A stretch of 64,000 nucleotides of DNA, taken from Oligoflexia bacterium (GTDB taxonomy: Bacteria; Bdellovibrionota; UBA1018). Below the pieces are notes generated by a model. That model made no database searches, was not told the origin of the DNA, and worked only from the letters and a program-made list of their open reading frames with translations. Below, one piece after another: positions 16,267 to 25,149 of the stretch. Position numbers and translations under genes: made by a program. The DNA is taken from contig JACMNQ010000065.1 in assembly GCA_014378465.1 (NCBI GenBank), forward strand, positions 69,186 through 133,185. Direction: 5' to 3'. Positions within the stretch are counted from its first letter, which is position 1. Each line of letters opens with the position of its first letter.

Positions 16267-19200
16267 TCAGTCCGCCAGCAGGGACAAAAGATCGTCACGG
16301 GTCAAGGCCACGGCTGCTCCTGAGTTTTCGAGAACGGCGCCGGCCAGCTCCAACTTTTTCTTCTGCAGTTCCAGAATCCGGTCCTCCACGGTGTTCTGAG
16401 CGACCAGCCGATGAATGAGCACGGGATTCTTCTGGCCGATGCGATGAGCGCGATCGGCCGCCTGATTTTCAACTGCGGGATTCCACCAGGGGTCCATGAT
16501 GTAAATGTGATCGGCGGCAGTCAGAGTCAATCCCACGCCGCCGGCTTTCAGCGAGATGAGCATGACGGCCGGTCCCTGGTCAGTCTGAAATTCGGTCACC
16601 ACTTTTTCGCGGTCACGCGTGGTTCCGTCCAGGCGTGAGTGGGTGATTCCGCGCTCGCGGAGCTGAGGTTCAATCAGGTCGAGAAAAGAAGTCCACTGCG
16701 AGAAGATCAGGGCGCGGTGTCCAAGCGAAAGTGACGTTTCAAGGCTCTGCAGCAAAAGGTCCACCTTGGCTGAAGGCTGAGTCCTTGAAAGCGTCGATTC
16801 TCCGCCGGGGAGCAGCGCCGGATGGCAACTCGCCTGGCGAAGTCGCAGAAGGATTTCCAGCATCGCGAAGACGCTGAGCTTTTCCTGGCCGAGTGTTCCA
16901 AGGACTTCCTGCCGAGTGGCTGCGAGGAGTGAATCGTAGAGATCCTGCTCCTTTTCTGAAAACTCGCAGCGCAGAACGATCTCCGTGCGTGGAGGGAGCT
17001 CAGGCGCCACTTCCTTCTTGAGTCGTCTCAGAATGAAAGGCCTGATCCGCGTTCGAAGTCTGGAAAGATTTCCGGGAGTGCCGGCCTCATCTCTGAATGT
17101 TTCGCGTCTTCCGAGCATTCCCGGATTGATGAATTCGAACTGGCTCCACAGATCGTCAATCCGGTTTTCTATCGGAGTTCCGCTCAGTGCGATTCGAAAA
17201 CTTGCAGGGCAGGAACGCGCGAGGGCGTGGGCCGCCTGCGCGAGCTGACTTTCAGGATTCTTCAGGGTCTGAGCTTCATCCACGATGAGAGTCGTCCATT
17301 CACGCCCAGCTCCCATCAGGCGCTCCAGATCCAAGCGAAGAATTCCGTACGTGGTCAGGGTGATCTGCGCTTCCGGATCCAGACGTCGGGCGGGGCCGTA
17401 ATAGGTTGAAACCTTGAGGTCGGGGCGAAATTTCCGGATCTGCTCCTGCCAAGCCTGAAGGACACTGGTCGGGCAGATTACGAGCGCCCGTTCAGCTTTT
17501 GGCTCTCCAGAAGCTCCCAGCACGCAGAGTGCCTGGAGGGTTTTTCCGAGACCCATGTCATCCGCGAGAAGCGCTCCCAGTTTCGCGTTTCGCAAAAAGC
17601 TGAGCCAGTTGACGCCCTTTTGTTGATAGGATCTCAGATCCGCCCGAAGTTCGCTCGGAAGAGGCGCATCCGGAATCCCGTCCGTATTCCGCAGGCTCCG
17701 CATGAGTGCGCTGATGGCTGCATCGAAAGTCACTTCCGGCCGAAAAGCTTCAATGCCGCTTTCATCGCCGCTTTGCATCTCTTCGAGGAGCAGGGCCATC
17801 TGTGGAATGAGATGAGCGGGAAGAGTCATCTTTCCTGAGAGGACAGCGCCGGCTTTCGCCGCTTCTTTTGCGGCTTCTTTTGCCATGAGGAGCGCGAGAA
17901 TGCGCTCTCCATAGCGGTTGAGCCAGTCGAGGGGGAGCGGGGCGAAGCCACCCCCCAGGAGTGGGACGAGAGACTCGTTTTCTCGCCACGCCCGGAACAC
18001 CTGGTCCGTATCCGCTGGTTGACTTTCAGTGCCAGTTCCCGCAGTTCCGCTTCTGGAGTGGTCAATCCCGCTTCCGGTTGAAAAGCTGAGCCAAAGTTCA
18101 TCTGGCCCCGCATGAACCTGGGGAATGAGGGGAGACCGGATTTCAAAATTCCGTTGAGCTGCCCCCTGTACATCCCACTGCTTGAGTTTGCGCGTGAGTT
18201 CGACGGCGGCGTTTCCCTGAAAGCTGACTCGTTGGCGGGGTTGAAGAAAGAGTTCCGTCTGGAGCTTCCGGATCAGAAGTTTTTCAGCGGCGAGGTCGCG
18301 TTCAGGAAATACTTCCCGCTGAACGAGGTCGAGCTGGTCGTGGATGACTTCGGCCAGAATGGGGTTTCCGTAGACGAGCCGGGCCATGACGGAAAGAGTG
18401 CGCGAGGCCTCAGCTCCATTTTCGTTTCCATTTTCGACACTGATTTCAATCCGAGGAGCGACCTTGCGAAGGACCGGGAGTTTTTCAGCTCGCACCGTGA
18501 GCTGAATTTTTGACTGCAGGCGCGGGAGAATTTCGGAAATCAGTTTCAACAGGTCTCGTTCGCCGAAATGAGTTCCCTGACCGTGATTTCCCTGAAGCAG
18601 GCTCTGTTCAGTCGGCGTGAGTTCGCTCTGAGAAGCGGGTTTGAGGACTCGCTCCCCACCCGGCGTCGACTCGATCATGACTGCACCGTTGATGAATGTT
18701 TCGATGATGGAGTCATCCTGAATGCGGCGAAGGCGATAGCCGGGTGTCTCGGGCACGAGCTCCGCCTGAATTCCGTGTGCGCGTCCCGAGCAGCTGATGA
18801 ACGAATCGCGCAGTCGGACTCCACCCATTTCCTGAAAGATCTTGAGGAGCCGGTGCAGGGCTTCAGAGGAAAGAGGGAGCGAACCCGAAGGTGCCGTGCC
18901 CAGCGTCTGATCAATCGCGAAATCCTCCTGCGTGGCAGGAAGGGGTGCGGCCGAGATTCTTCCGGAACTGATGCCTCCCACATAACTCACCAGCGTCTGA
19001 TTGAGTTTTTCGTCCGGCTTGCCGGGCCTTTGCAGCGTGCGTTCCAGTCCCAGGGCGGTTCCCTGGGGAGAAGAAAGAGGCACGAAGCGGTACTGGAGCT
19101 GCGCGGCTTTTGAGCTTTGTGAAGTGTCAGGGATCACCACTGCGCCCGTCTTCATCGCGACCACCGCGGCGGCGACGTGCGAGCACGGGTTCGCCTTCTC

Positions 19201-19404
19201 TTCGCAGTCACAGAACCAGTCTTCATCAGCTGGGATCAGTGAGACCTTCGGACTGACGGCACGACCCGGGATGAGCACTCGAAACACCCATTCGCCCGGT
19301 GAGCTCCTCTCCTGAATCACGGATTGAGCGCGACTGAGTGCCACTCCCCTGGACCAGACTCCGGGGAGCGTCGCTTTCTGCACAAGTTGAAAGTAATCGT
19401 CCAT
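16267..19404 (-). CDS. SWIM zinc-finger SNF2-family helicase
   Basis: A 1045-residue protein. An N-terminal SWIM zinc finger has Cys65, Cys67, Cys74 and His76 (CDCEEKANPCSH). A long, poorly conserved middle region follows. The SNF2 ATPase starts near residue 590, with Walker A DDMGLGKT (Lys621), DEAQ box (LIVDEAQTLKN), SGTPIEN and a C-terminal helicase half with SLKAGGVGLTLTAAD, DPWWNPAVENQA and DRAHRIGQ. This is the common bacterial SWIM-SNF2 (HepA-like) type, a dsDNA translocase thought to remodel protein-DNA or RNA polymerase complexes. The ATG at 19404 avoids overlap with the FAH gene, which ends 55 nt upstream. Confidence 0.93.
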   Translation of the reverse strand: MDDYFQLVQKATLPGVWSRGVALSRAQSVIQERSSPGEWVFRVLIPGRAVSPKVSLIPADEDWFCDCEEKANPCSHVAAAVVAMKTGAVVIPDTSQSSKAAQLQYRFVPLSSPQGTALGLERTLQRPGKPDEKLNQTLVSYVGGISSGRISAAPLPATQEDFAIDQTLGTAPSGSLPLSSEALHRLLKIFQEMGGVRLRDSFISCSGRAHGIQAELVPETPGYRLRRIQDDSIIETFINGAVMIESTPGGERVLKPASQSELTPTEQSLLQGNHGQGTHFGERDLLKLISEILPRLQSKIQLTVRAEKLPVLRKVAPRIEISVENGNENGAEASRTLSVMARLVYGNPILAEVIHDQLDLVQREVFPERDLAAEKLLIRKLQTELFLQPRQRVSFQGNAAVELTRKLKQWDVQGAAQRNFEIRSPLIPQVHAGPDELWLSFSTGSGIDHSRSGTAGTGTESQPADTDQVFRAWRENESLVPLLGGGFAPLPLDWLNRYGERILALLMAKEAAKEAAKAGAVLSGKMTLPAHLIPQMALLLEEMQSGDESGIEAFRPEVTFDAAISALMRSLRNTDGIPDAPLPSELRADLRSYQQKGVNWLSFLRNAKLGALLADDMGLGKTLQALCVLGASGEPKAERALVICPTSVLQAWQEQIRKFRPDLKVSTYYGPARRLDPEAQITLTTYGILRLDLERLMGAGREWTTLIVDEAQTLKNPESQLAQAAHALARSCPASFRIALSGTPIENRIDDLWSQFEFINPGMLGRRETFRDEAGTPGNLSRLRTRIRPFILRRLKKEVAPELPPRTEIVLRCEFSEKEQDLYDSLLAATRQEVLGTLGQEKLSVFAMLEILLRLRQASCHPALLPGGESTLSRTQPSAKVDLLLQSLETSLSLGHRALIFSQWTSFLDLIEPQLRERGITHSRLDGTTRDREKVVTEFQTDQGPAVMLISLKAGGVGLTLTAADHIYIMDPWWNPAVENQAADRAHRIGQKNPVLIHRLVAQNTVEDRILELQKKKLELAGAVLENSGAAVALTRDDLLSLLAD

Positions 19405-19459
19405 CAGTGCAGCTTCACGGGATGTTTCACGACCGTTCCTTCCTTTCCGAGTCCGGTGT

Positions 19460-20110
19460 TCAGATCCAGTGGACCTGGTACTTGAGGCGGTCTGACCACT
19501 GGAGTTCCGCACGATCGTGTCTCTGGACAGGCCCCACTCCGGCGGGCGTGCCCGTGAACACGAGATCACCGGCACAGAGTGGAAAGTGCTCGCTCGCGTA
19601 GGCGATGCATTCGGCCGGAGAAAGGCTCATCTGCGTGCCTTTGCCTTTCTGGCGAACGCTCCCGTTCACGGAGAAGGTGAATTCAGTTTCCGCGAACTCG
19701 GGAAATTCCTGAAGGGAGATCCAGGGTCCGGTCACCGCGGAACCGGGAAAAATCTTGCTGACTTCCCAAGGGCCGCCCGCTTTTTTGATTTTGCTCTGAA
19801 CGTCCCGCAGGGTCATGTCGAGTCCCAGCGTCACGGCGTCCATGGAGGCGAGGGCCTGTTCAGGACTCAGGCGGTAGCCTCCGCTCCTGAGGCGAATCAC
19901 GATTTCACATTCGGGGTGGACTGCGCCCCGGTCTTCGGGAAAAGGGAGTGCGAGGGAGCCGGACAGGTCAGAAGGCGGTGACGCTGCCACAAGAACACTC
20001 GGAGGTTTCAGAAAAAGCACGGGCTTCTCCGGGACTGAATCGCCGATGAGTTTTGCCAGTTCCTGAACGTGTTCCGAGTAGTTCTTTCCAACGCAGATCA
20101 GTTTGTCCAT
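19460..20110 (-). CDS. Fumarylacetoacetate hydrolase (FAH) family protein
   Basis: A 216-residue protein of the short FAH branch (acylpyruvase / oxaloacetate decarboxylase, YcgM-like). It starts ICVGKNYSEHVQEL, has FLKPPSVLV, the metal-binding acidic site HPECEIVIRL, LGLDMTLRDVQ, the KIFPGSAVTGPW loop and GDLVFTGTPAGVGPV. These residues surround the Mg2+ and carboxylate site that cleaves C-C bonds in acylpyruvates. It heads a leftward gene run with the SNF2 helicase. Its start lacks a Shine-Dalgarno but has a TGG-TAGGTT element 6 nt upstream. Confidence 0.9.
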   Translation of the reverse strand: MDKLICVGKNYSEHVQELAKLIGDSVPEKPVLFLKPPSVLVAASPPSDLSGSLALPFPEDRGAVHPECEIVIRLRSGGYRLSPEQALASMDAVTLGLDMTLRDVQSKIKKAGGPWEVSKIFPGSAVTGPWISLQEFPEFAETEFTFSVNGSVRQKGKGTQMSLSPAECIAYASEHFPLCAGDLVFTGTPAGVGPVQRHDRAELQWSDRLKYQVHWI

Positions 20111-20116
20111 GATTTC

Positions 20117-20125
20117 AACCTACCA
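20117..20125 (-). promoter_or_regulatory. Extended -10 of the FAH gene, leaderless type
   Basis: On the minus strand, TGG-TAGGTT (20125-20117), then GAAATC and the ATG at 20110. There is no Shine-Dalgarno and no clear -35. Confidence 0.45.
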
Positions 20126-20343
20126 CAGGCTGATCCACTGCGGGAGCTTCGAGCGAGCGGCCGAACATTTCAGTTTTGTCTCAGAAATACTGCATTGCGC
20201 TGAGATTCTGTTTGGCGAGTCACTTTAGCTTTTGACTCGGTTCCATTTGGGTGTAAATCTGAAGGAAATTAAAATCCTGGTGTGCATTTGAGGCTGCTAT
20301 TTTGGGCCCCAAAATTTGAAGATCTAACGGAAGGTTGGCTCAC

Positions 20344-21663
20344 TTGTCTGAAATTGCATCTCCCTCGAGCGTAGTCACTGGTGTCCCGGGTGTAACGTCG
20401 GCCTCTTCACTGGTCAGCTTCAAGAAGTCAGACATTCTCATCGTCGGGGGTGGCGTGATCGGCATGTCCCTGGCTTATGACCTGAGCAAGCGGGGCATTG
20501 CAGTCACGGACATCGACAAGGGTGAAATCGGCTTCGGCTGTTCCTATGGCAATGCAGGCTGGCTCACTCCGTGCTTTTCGATGCCGCTGCCCATGCCCGG
20601 GATGCTTTTGAAGTCGATCGGATGGATGCTCGATCCTGTGGGACCCCTGCACATCAAGCCACAGCCGAGCGTGCTTCTCGCTCGTTGGTTGAGCCGATTT
20701 CTCGTCTCGATGAACACGGGACTCATGAATCGTTCCGTTTCGGCGCTCACTGAAATTTCAAAATACAGTCTGGACGCCTACGCTCAGCTGGACCGGGACT
20801 ATCCCAACACGATTGGCTTCGAGCGCAAGGGCCTCCTCATGGTCGCCCATACGAAAGCCGGAGTGAAAGCGACCCTGAAGGAAATGAATCTCGTCGCCGA
20901 GCACGGAGTTCCGGGCCGCGAGCTGGATGCTGAAGGCATTCGCAATCTTGAACCCGCCCTGAAGGGCAATCTGCTGGGTGGAGTGTACTTTCCTGAAGAA
21001 GCGCATGCGGAGCCTCTGGCGATCGTGAAAACTCTGACTGCTGCCGCGATCAAGAATGGCGTGCAGGTCATTCCTCATACGGAAGTCATCAGTTTCGTGG
21101 TGGACGGCCGCAAGATCAAGGGCGTGAATACCACCAAAGGCGTGATCACTTCCGATCAATACGTGCTGGCCACCGGATCCTGGTCTGCCAAGATCGGCAA
21201 GTCGCTCAACCTGAATGTACCGATCCTCGGAGGCAAGGGCTACTCAATCATCGTGAAGCCCTTCAATCCGACTCCAAAAATTCCGATCATGATTCTGGAA
21301 CGAAAGATCGCCGTGACTCCGCGCAAGGATACCGTGAGACTTGCGGGCACTCTGGAACTCGTCAATCTGGACGAGTCCATCACCCAGAAGCGTGTCGACA
21401 CGATCATCAAAGGTTCGCAGGAGTTTCTGAACGTTCCTCAGAATCCCGAGATCATCGAAGTCTGGCGAGGCCTGAGACCCTGCACTCCTGACGGAGTGCC
21501 GATCATCGGGCGCCCGGCCGACTACGACAATCTGTTTCTGGCGACAGGTCACCAGATGCTTGGACTTCAGAGTGCGATGGGTTCGGCGAGGCTTGCGGCC
21601 GATCTCCTGACCGGCACGAAGCCGATCTTTGATCCCAACCCTTTCCGGGCGACGCGCTTTTAA
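20344..21663 (+). CDS. FAD-dependent D-amino-acid dehydrogenase-like oxidoreductase (DadA family)
   Basis: A 439-residue protein of the DAO/DadA family. A Rossmann FAD motif ILIVGGGVIGMSLAYDL sits about 35 residues in. NAGWLTPCFSMPLPMPG is the characteristic DadA second motif, and the C-terminus has VWRGLRPCTPDGVPIIG and LATGHQMLGLQSAMGSARLAADLL. DadA removes the amino group from D-amino acids such as D-alanine and passes electrons to the respiratory chain. I favour the TTG at 20344 because GGAAGG (20329-20334) is 9 nt upstream; a TTG at 20335 is too close. The first 30 residues are Ser/Val-rich and unlike E. coli DadA. A weak promoter (TTGACT near 20234, TAAATC 16 bp on) may precede it. Confidence 0.88.
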   Translation: MSEIASPSSVVTGVPGVTSASSLVSFKKSDILIVGGGVIGMSLAYDLSKRGIAVTDIDKGEIGFGCSYGNAGWLTPCFSMPLPMPGMLLKSIGWMLDPVGPLHIKPQPSVLLARWLSRFLVSMNTGLMNRSVSALTEISKYSLDAYAQLDRDYPNTIGFERKGLLMVAHTKAGVKATLKEMNLVAEHGVPGRELDAEGIRNLEPALKGNLLGGVYFPEEAHAEPLAIVKTLTAAAIKNGVQVIPHTEVISFVVDGRKIKGVNTTKGVITSDQYVLATGSWSAKIGKSLNLNVPILGGKGYSIIVKPFNPTPKIPIMILERKIAVTPRKDTVRLAGTLELVNLDESITQKRVDTIIKGSQEFLNVPQNPEIIEVWRGLRPCTPDGVPIIGRPADYDNLFLATGHQMLGLQSAMGSARLAADLLTGTKPIFDPNPFRATRF

Positions 21664-21898
21664 GAAATTCTGACGTTTTTCAGCACCCGCTGTCGACTTC
21701 TCCTTCAAGAATGCAAACGCAGGGGAATGGACACAGATCAGCTTTCAGCTCAGCTTGGAGTGGACGCCATCTGGCGTGAAGCGGAAAAGCGCTTCGGAGA
21801 AGAAAACCTCGGTTTTTCCGGGCGAAGTCGATTTCTGCCCGCGCGCATTCGATCCTGCTGGATCCGGCTGAACTCCCGTACCCGTACCCGGCCGGAGC

Positions 21899-23020
21899 TC
21901 AGTGCCCGCCGATGATCGGCTGGGCGATCTTCGGAAAGTTCTGATCGATCTTCGCCATGAAGCGTTTGTTCAGCACTTCAGGGTCGAGATCAATGAGGTC
22001 ACGCTGACGAGAGCGCTCGGTGACTTCCTGCAGGATGGTTTCTTGAAGAGTCTTGAGAAATCTGGATTCGCGGTGCTTGTAAAGTGGATTGCTGATGTAA
22101 TACTTCCAGAGGTAGGCGCGGGTCGGAGAGAGGGAGACGTGAATTTCAGTCTGACTGTAAGTCTCCACGCGCAGACCCTTGTCGAAACGACGCAAGGTGA
22201 AGCCCTGGAGAAGCTCAGCCAGCTTCTTCTTGTCGTCGCGCAGGAGGGATTTGTACTGTGGAGTGTAGAGTGCCTGCCAGAGCACCTTCGGATTCTGCGA
22301 GTAGATCACGGAGACGATGTCGGCGAAGAACTCGTGGTAGTCTCCCAGCATGTTCTCGATCGTCTGAAATTCGTCAGCATAGGGTTTGAACTGGTCGGCG
22401 AGCGCGTCGAGTTTTGCGTCCAGGTGATCCACCTTGTTCTGAATCGCCTGCATCTGAGCCAGGTCGGCAGGAGTCGCGTCCGGTTTCGTGTTCAGCATCC
22501 GGATCTGCTCTTCAAGAGCGGCACGTTGATCCTGAAGCGGAAACAGGAGAGCGCGAACCTGATAGCCTTTCATGTATTTCGGAAACGCCGAACGAAACGC
22601 GGAGCTTTGCATGAGGTTGTACTGAAGCACGGCATGGCCGTATTCATGCTCGAGCACGGTGTCGGTCAGGACCGGGTTTTTCGGTTTGGCGCCCTTGATC
22701 GACATCTGCGCCGGCACGGTGATTTCAAAGTGGGTCAACGTTTCGTTCATGCAGAAGGAGGCATCGAGAGTGGCGGGCACGGTCACGGTGATCGATGGAG
22801 GCAGGAGGAGGTAAGGCGCGATGACTCGCTCACTGACGGAGTTCAGAAGCTGGCGGCGCTCAGCGATGAGCGTTTTAGAGACGTTCGGGCCGGCGATGAA
22901 GCGCAGATCCTGTCCGGCTGAGGCGTCAGTCGAGAGGGCCTGGGTCAGCGAAAGACCCGCGATCAAGCCCAACGAAAAGAGTGAGTGAACTGATTTGAAA
23001 GCGACTTTGAACCGTGGCAT
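21899..23020 (-). CDS. Secreted HExxH zinc metalloprotease-like protein of unrecognised family
   Basis: A 373-residue protein with a signal peptide (about 1-36, AxA-like end DASAG). HEYGH at residues 125-129 is a gluzincin-type zinc motif. YHEFFADIVSVI about 105 residues later offers Glu230 as a third zinc ligand, with the FxAD context seen in gluzincins. Between them lies a coiled-coil-like helix (about 150-215, rich in Gln, Leu, Asp and Ala). I do not recognise the family. It is likely a periplasmic or surface peptidase. The start at 23020 follows a GGGGG stretch 9 nt upstream. No operon partner is obvious. Confidence 0.75.
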   Translation of the reverse strand: MPRFKVAFKSVHSLFSLGLIAGLSLTQALSTDASAGQDLRFIAGPNVSKTLIAERRQLLNSVSERVIAPYLLLPPSITVTVPATLDASFCMNETLTHFEITVPAQMSIKGAKPKNPVLTDTVLEHEYGHAVLQYNLMQSSAFRSAFPKYMKGYQVRALLFPLQDQRAALEEQIRMLNTKPDATPADLAQMQAIQNKVDHLDAKLDALADQFKPYADEFQTIENMLGDYHEFFADIVSVIYSQNPKVLWQALYTPQYKSLLRDDKKKLAELLQGFTLRRFDKGLRVETYSQTEIHVSLSPTRAYLWKYYISNPLYKHRESRFLKTLQETILQEVTERSRQRDLIDLDPEVLNKRFMAKIDQNFPKIAQPIIGGH

Positions 23021-23128
23021 CAATGAATCCCCCGTGAGTCAGGAGTTGATATGCAGGGAGCCTTGGAAAGTCAAGTCAAGACGCGGTGCATTTAAGGTCA
23101 AAGAAAGTGGGATTTAAGGTGGCCATGT

Positions 23129-23392
23129 TCAGGTGAGAAGGTCGAGAATTCTGAGAACCTGGTCCTGAACTTCTTTGAATCGCCCGGGTTTCATCCACTC
23201 AAAAGGAAAGAAGTACTCCCTGGAGTCGGATCGAACCAGGACGCCCGGTTCATTATCCTGAGGGCTTCGCCGGACTCGAATGTCAGGGTAACGGGAAAAC
23301 TCCTCCCGGACGTAGCTTTCCAGATAATCTTCCAGAAAAGCGGCTGGCACGGCTGGAGGCGTTGGTCTGGATTCGGAGGAAGAGGTTGTCAT
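23129..23392 (-). CDS. Small hypothetical protein (87 aa)
   Basis: An 87-residue soluble protein beginning MTTSSSESRPTPP, with a Pro/Ser-rich head and then a compact charged domain with VREEFSRYPDIRV, REYFFPFEWMKPGRF and a helical end. The frame stays open far upstream, but that part lies antisense to the GNAT gene, so this ATG is preferred. The two genes are divergent with only 33 nt between starts. No family is recognised. Confidence 0.5.
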   Translation of the reverse strand: MTTSSSESRPTPPAVPAAFLEDYLESYVREEFSRYPDIRVRRSPQDNEPGVLVRSDSREYFFPFEWMKPGRFKEVQDQVLRILDLLT

Positions 23393-23425
23393 CAGTGTGG
23401 CATTCTCATGGTAGGAGACCGTCTT

Positions 23426-23893
23426 ATGACAAATCCCATTCATTTCCGGCAAGGCCAAAAGACGGATCAGTCCGTGATCGTCGAATTCCAGACTCGAATG
23501 GCCCTTGAAACCGAGGGACTGAGGCTGGATCCGCCCACCGTCTCCCTGGGGGTTCAGGCCGTTCTCGAAGATGCCCATAAAGGGGTTTACTGGATTGCGG
23601 AAAGTCCGTCGGAGCCGCGCCAGGTGATCGCTGTCCTGCTGACGATTCCGGAGTGGAGTGACTGGCGCAATGGTACCGTCGTGTGGATTCATTCCCTCTA
23701 TGTGCTTCCAAACTTTCGAAAGTCGGGAGTTTTCAGGCAGATGTACGATCAGCTCAAGGCGAAGGTTCAGGCTGATCCGGGACTCAAGGGGATTCGCCTC
23801 TATGTGGACCGGGGAAATCATGCAGCTCAGAAGGTCTACGAGAGCCTGGAGATGAATTCGGATCATTATCACCTTTATGAATGGCTGAAATGA
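23426..23893 (+). CDS. GNAT-family N-acetyltransferase
   Basis: A 155-residue protein with the GNAT fold. VVWIHSLYVLPNFRKSGVFRQMYDQL combines the beta4 strand with a degenerate acetyl-CoA loop (usually RxxGxG/A; here RKSGVF), and the C-terminal strand and helix read IRLYVDRGNHAAQKVYESLEM, as in many GNATs. The start at 23426 has AGGAG 9 nt upstream. The acceptor substrate is unknown. Confidence 0.85.
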   Translation: MTNPIHFRQGQKTDQSVIVEFQTRMALETEGLRLDPPTVSLGVQAVLEDAHKGVYWIAESPSEPRQVIAVLLTIPEWSDWRNGTVVWIHSLYVLPNFRKSGVFRQMYDQLKAKVQADPGLKGIRLYVDRGNHAAQKVYESLEMNSDHYHLYEWLK

Positions 23894-24098
23894 AGGCGCT
23901 CTCGCAAGTCGGGATAGTTTCAGGAAATCCGGCGTCCCCGGACTTCGACCGCGTCATCATCGCCGCATGAGCTGCCGGCTTGGACTCTTTCCGCCAACTT
24001 GCTTCTGACCTTGCCGCAGGTTTCCTTGCTCTTCTCGCGGTGCGTCCAGGCGTTCCGGGGGTGACTTGGGCGGCGAGTCAGTGTATGAAAGGAGACAC

Positions 24099-24650
24099 AT
24101 GACTTCTTCTGATCAACTTCCTGAAGCGCCTCTTGAGTGTATTTCCTGCCGCAAACTGAAGGCCAGGACGGAGTGCCCGCTCTGCTTTGAACCCATCTGC
24201 AAGACCTGCCTGCTTCCCGTGCCTGATGACGCCTTTCAGTACATGCCGGATCGCCCCGAAGACCTGAGTCATCCCCGTTACTGCGGGTTCTGTCTTGACG
24301 CCACCATCAATCCGGCACTCGAAGAGTACACCGAAGTCCTGGAGCGCGCGAAGAAGATCTGCCTCCTCACGAAAGCCTACAAGGGGCATGTGAGCACGAT
24401 CAAGAAAGCCAAGTTTCCGATCGAAGTGAAAGATTATCCGGACCGTGAGGAAGTGATCATGCGTCTGGCGTACCTTGCGGCCAAAGAAGGTTACAACGCT
24501 CTTCTGCAAGCGGACGTCGTCAGCGCGAAAGTTCGCAACGAAGCCTACCAGAAATCCAGCTGGAGCGGCACGGGATGGCCGGCCACCATTGATGCTGAAA
24601 GACTGGACCGCGACGAAGCTCGCGAGGAAATGTACCGCCGCGGAAAATGA
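24099..24650 (+). CDS. Zinc-ribbon / B-box-like protein of unknown function
   Basis: A 183-residue protein. The N-terminal third has a cysteine cluster CISCRKLKARTECPLCFEPICKTC-type pattern (three CxxC pairs) plus a later CGFC, probably binding one or two zinc ions. The C-terminal part is helical and alpha/beta-like with LAYLAAKEGYNALLQADV and SGTGWPATID, resembling small heavy-metal-binding or YbjQ-like folds, though I cannot assign it. AAGGAG before the ATG at 24099 supports the start. The TM2 gene begins 26 nt after its stop, so it appears to head an operon with TM2, ctaA and a HepT-like gene. Confidence 0.7.
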   Translation: MTSSDQLPEAPLECISCRKLKARTECPLCFEPICKTCLLPVPDDAFQYMPDRPEDLSHPRYCGFCLDATINPALEEYTEVLERAKKICLLTKAYKGHVSTIKKAKFPIEVKDYPDREEVIMRLAYLAAKEGYNALLQADVVSAKVRNEAYQKSSWSGTGWPATIDAERLDRDEAREEMYRRGK

Positions 24651-24675
24651 GCTGACTTTTCGTGCGGAAGCGGAG

Positions 24676-25149
24676 ATGCAAACAACCATGAACCCGTCAT
24701 CGAATTCGTCCCTTGATGAAACTCTCAAGACTGAGATCACGGCCGAGACCCACAGTGTACCGGTGGGGTACCTGCTCTGGATCTTCGGCTTCACCGGTTC
24801 CCACCGCTTTTACTACGGCAGGCCCATCAGCGGGACGATCTACTTTTCCACTTTCGGACTCTTCGGGATCGGCTGGCTCATCGACGCTTTTCTGATCCCC
24901 GGCATGCAGAATGAAGCCATCACGCAGTACCGCAAAGGACCACGGGATTACACGGCCGGCTGGGTCCTGCTGACTTTCTTCGGATACCTGGGGTTTCACC
25001 GCTTTTACCTGGGTAAATGGGCGAGTGGTCTTCTCTATTTTTTCACTTTTGGACTTTTCACGATCGGTTACATGTACGATTTCTGGACTCTCAATGACCA
25101 GATCAGTGACATGAACAGCGATCTCAACAATGACCTGAGCACTTCATGA
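24676..25149 (+). CDS. Double TM2-domain membrane protein
   Basis: A 157-residue protein with two copies of the TM2 module: VGYLLWIFGFTGSHRFYYG at about 30-50 and LLTFFGYLGFHRFYLG at about 98-113, each followed by a second hydrophobic helix with FGLFGIGW or FGLFTIGYMYD. TM2 proteins are small membrane proteins with a conserved G-x-x-G-x-HRFY hairpin of unclear function. Its stop overlaps the ctaA start (ATGA), so the two are translationally coupled. Confidence 0.88.
   Translation: MQTTMNPSSNSSLDETLKTEITAETHSVPVGYLLWIFGFTGSHRFYYGRPISGTIYFSTFGLFGIGWLIDAFLIPGMQNEAITQYRKGPRDYTAGWVLLTFFGYLGFHRFYLGKWASGLLYFFTFGLFTIGYMYDFWTLNDQISDMNSDLNNDLSTS

Noticed and set aside
21727-21915. 62-residue frame MDTDQLSAQLGVDAIWREAEKR...
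   Set aside because: The first 30 residues look coding-like, but the rest is Arg/Ser-rich, the ribosome site is too close to the ATG and the end runs into the opposite gene. A frameshifted small gene is possible but cannot be supported.
21902-22921. 339-residue plus-strand frame opposite the HEYGH protease
   Set aside because: The minus-strand protein has a signal peptide and zinc motif; this one is a shadow.
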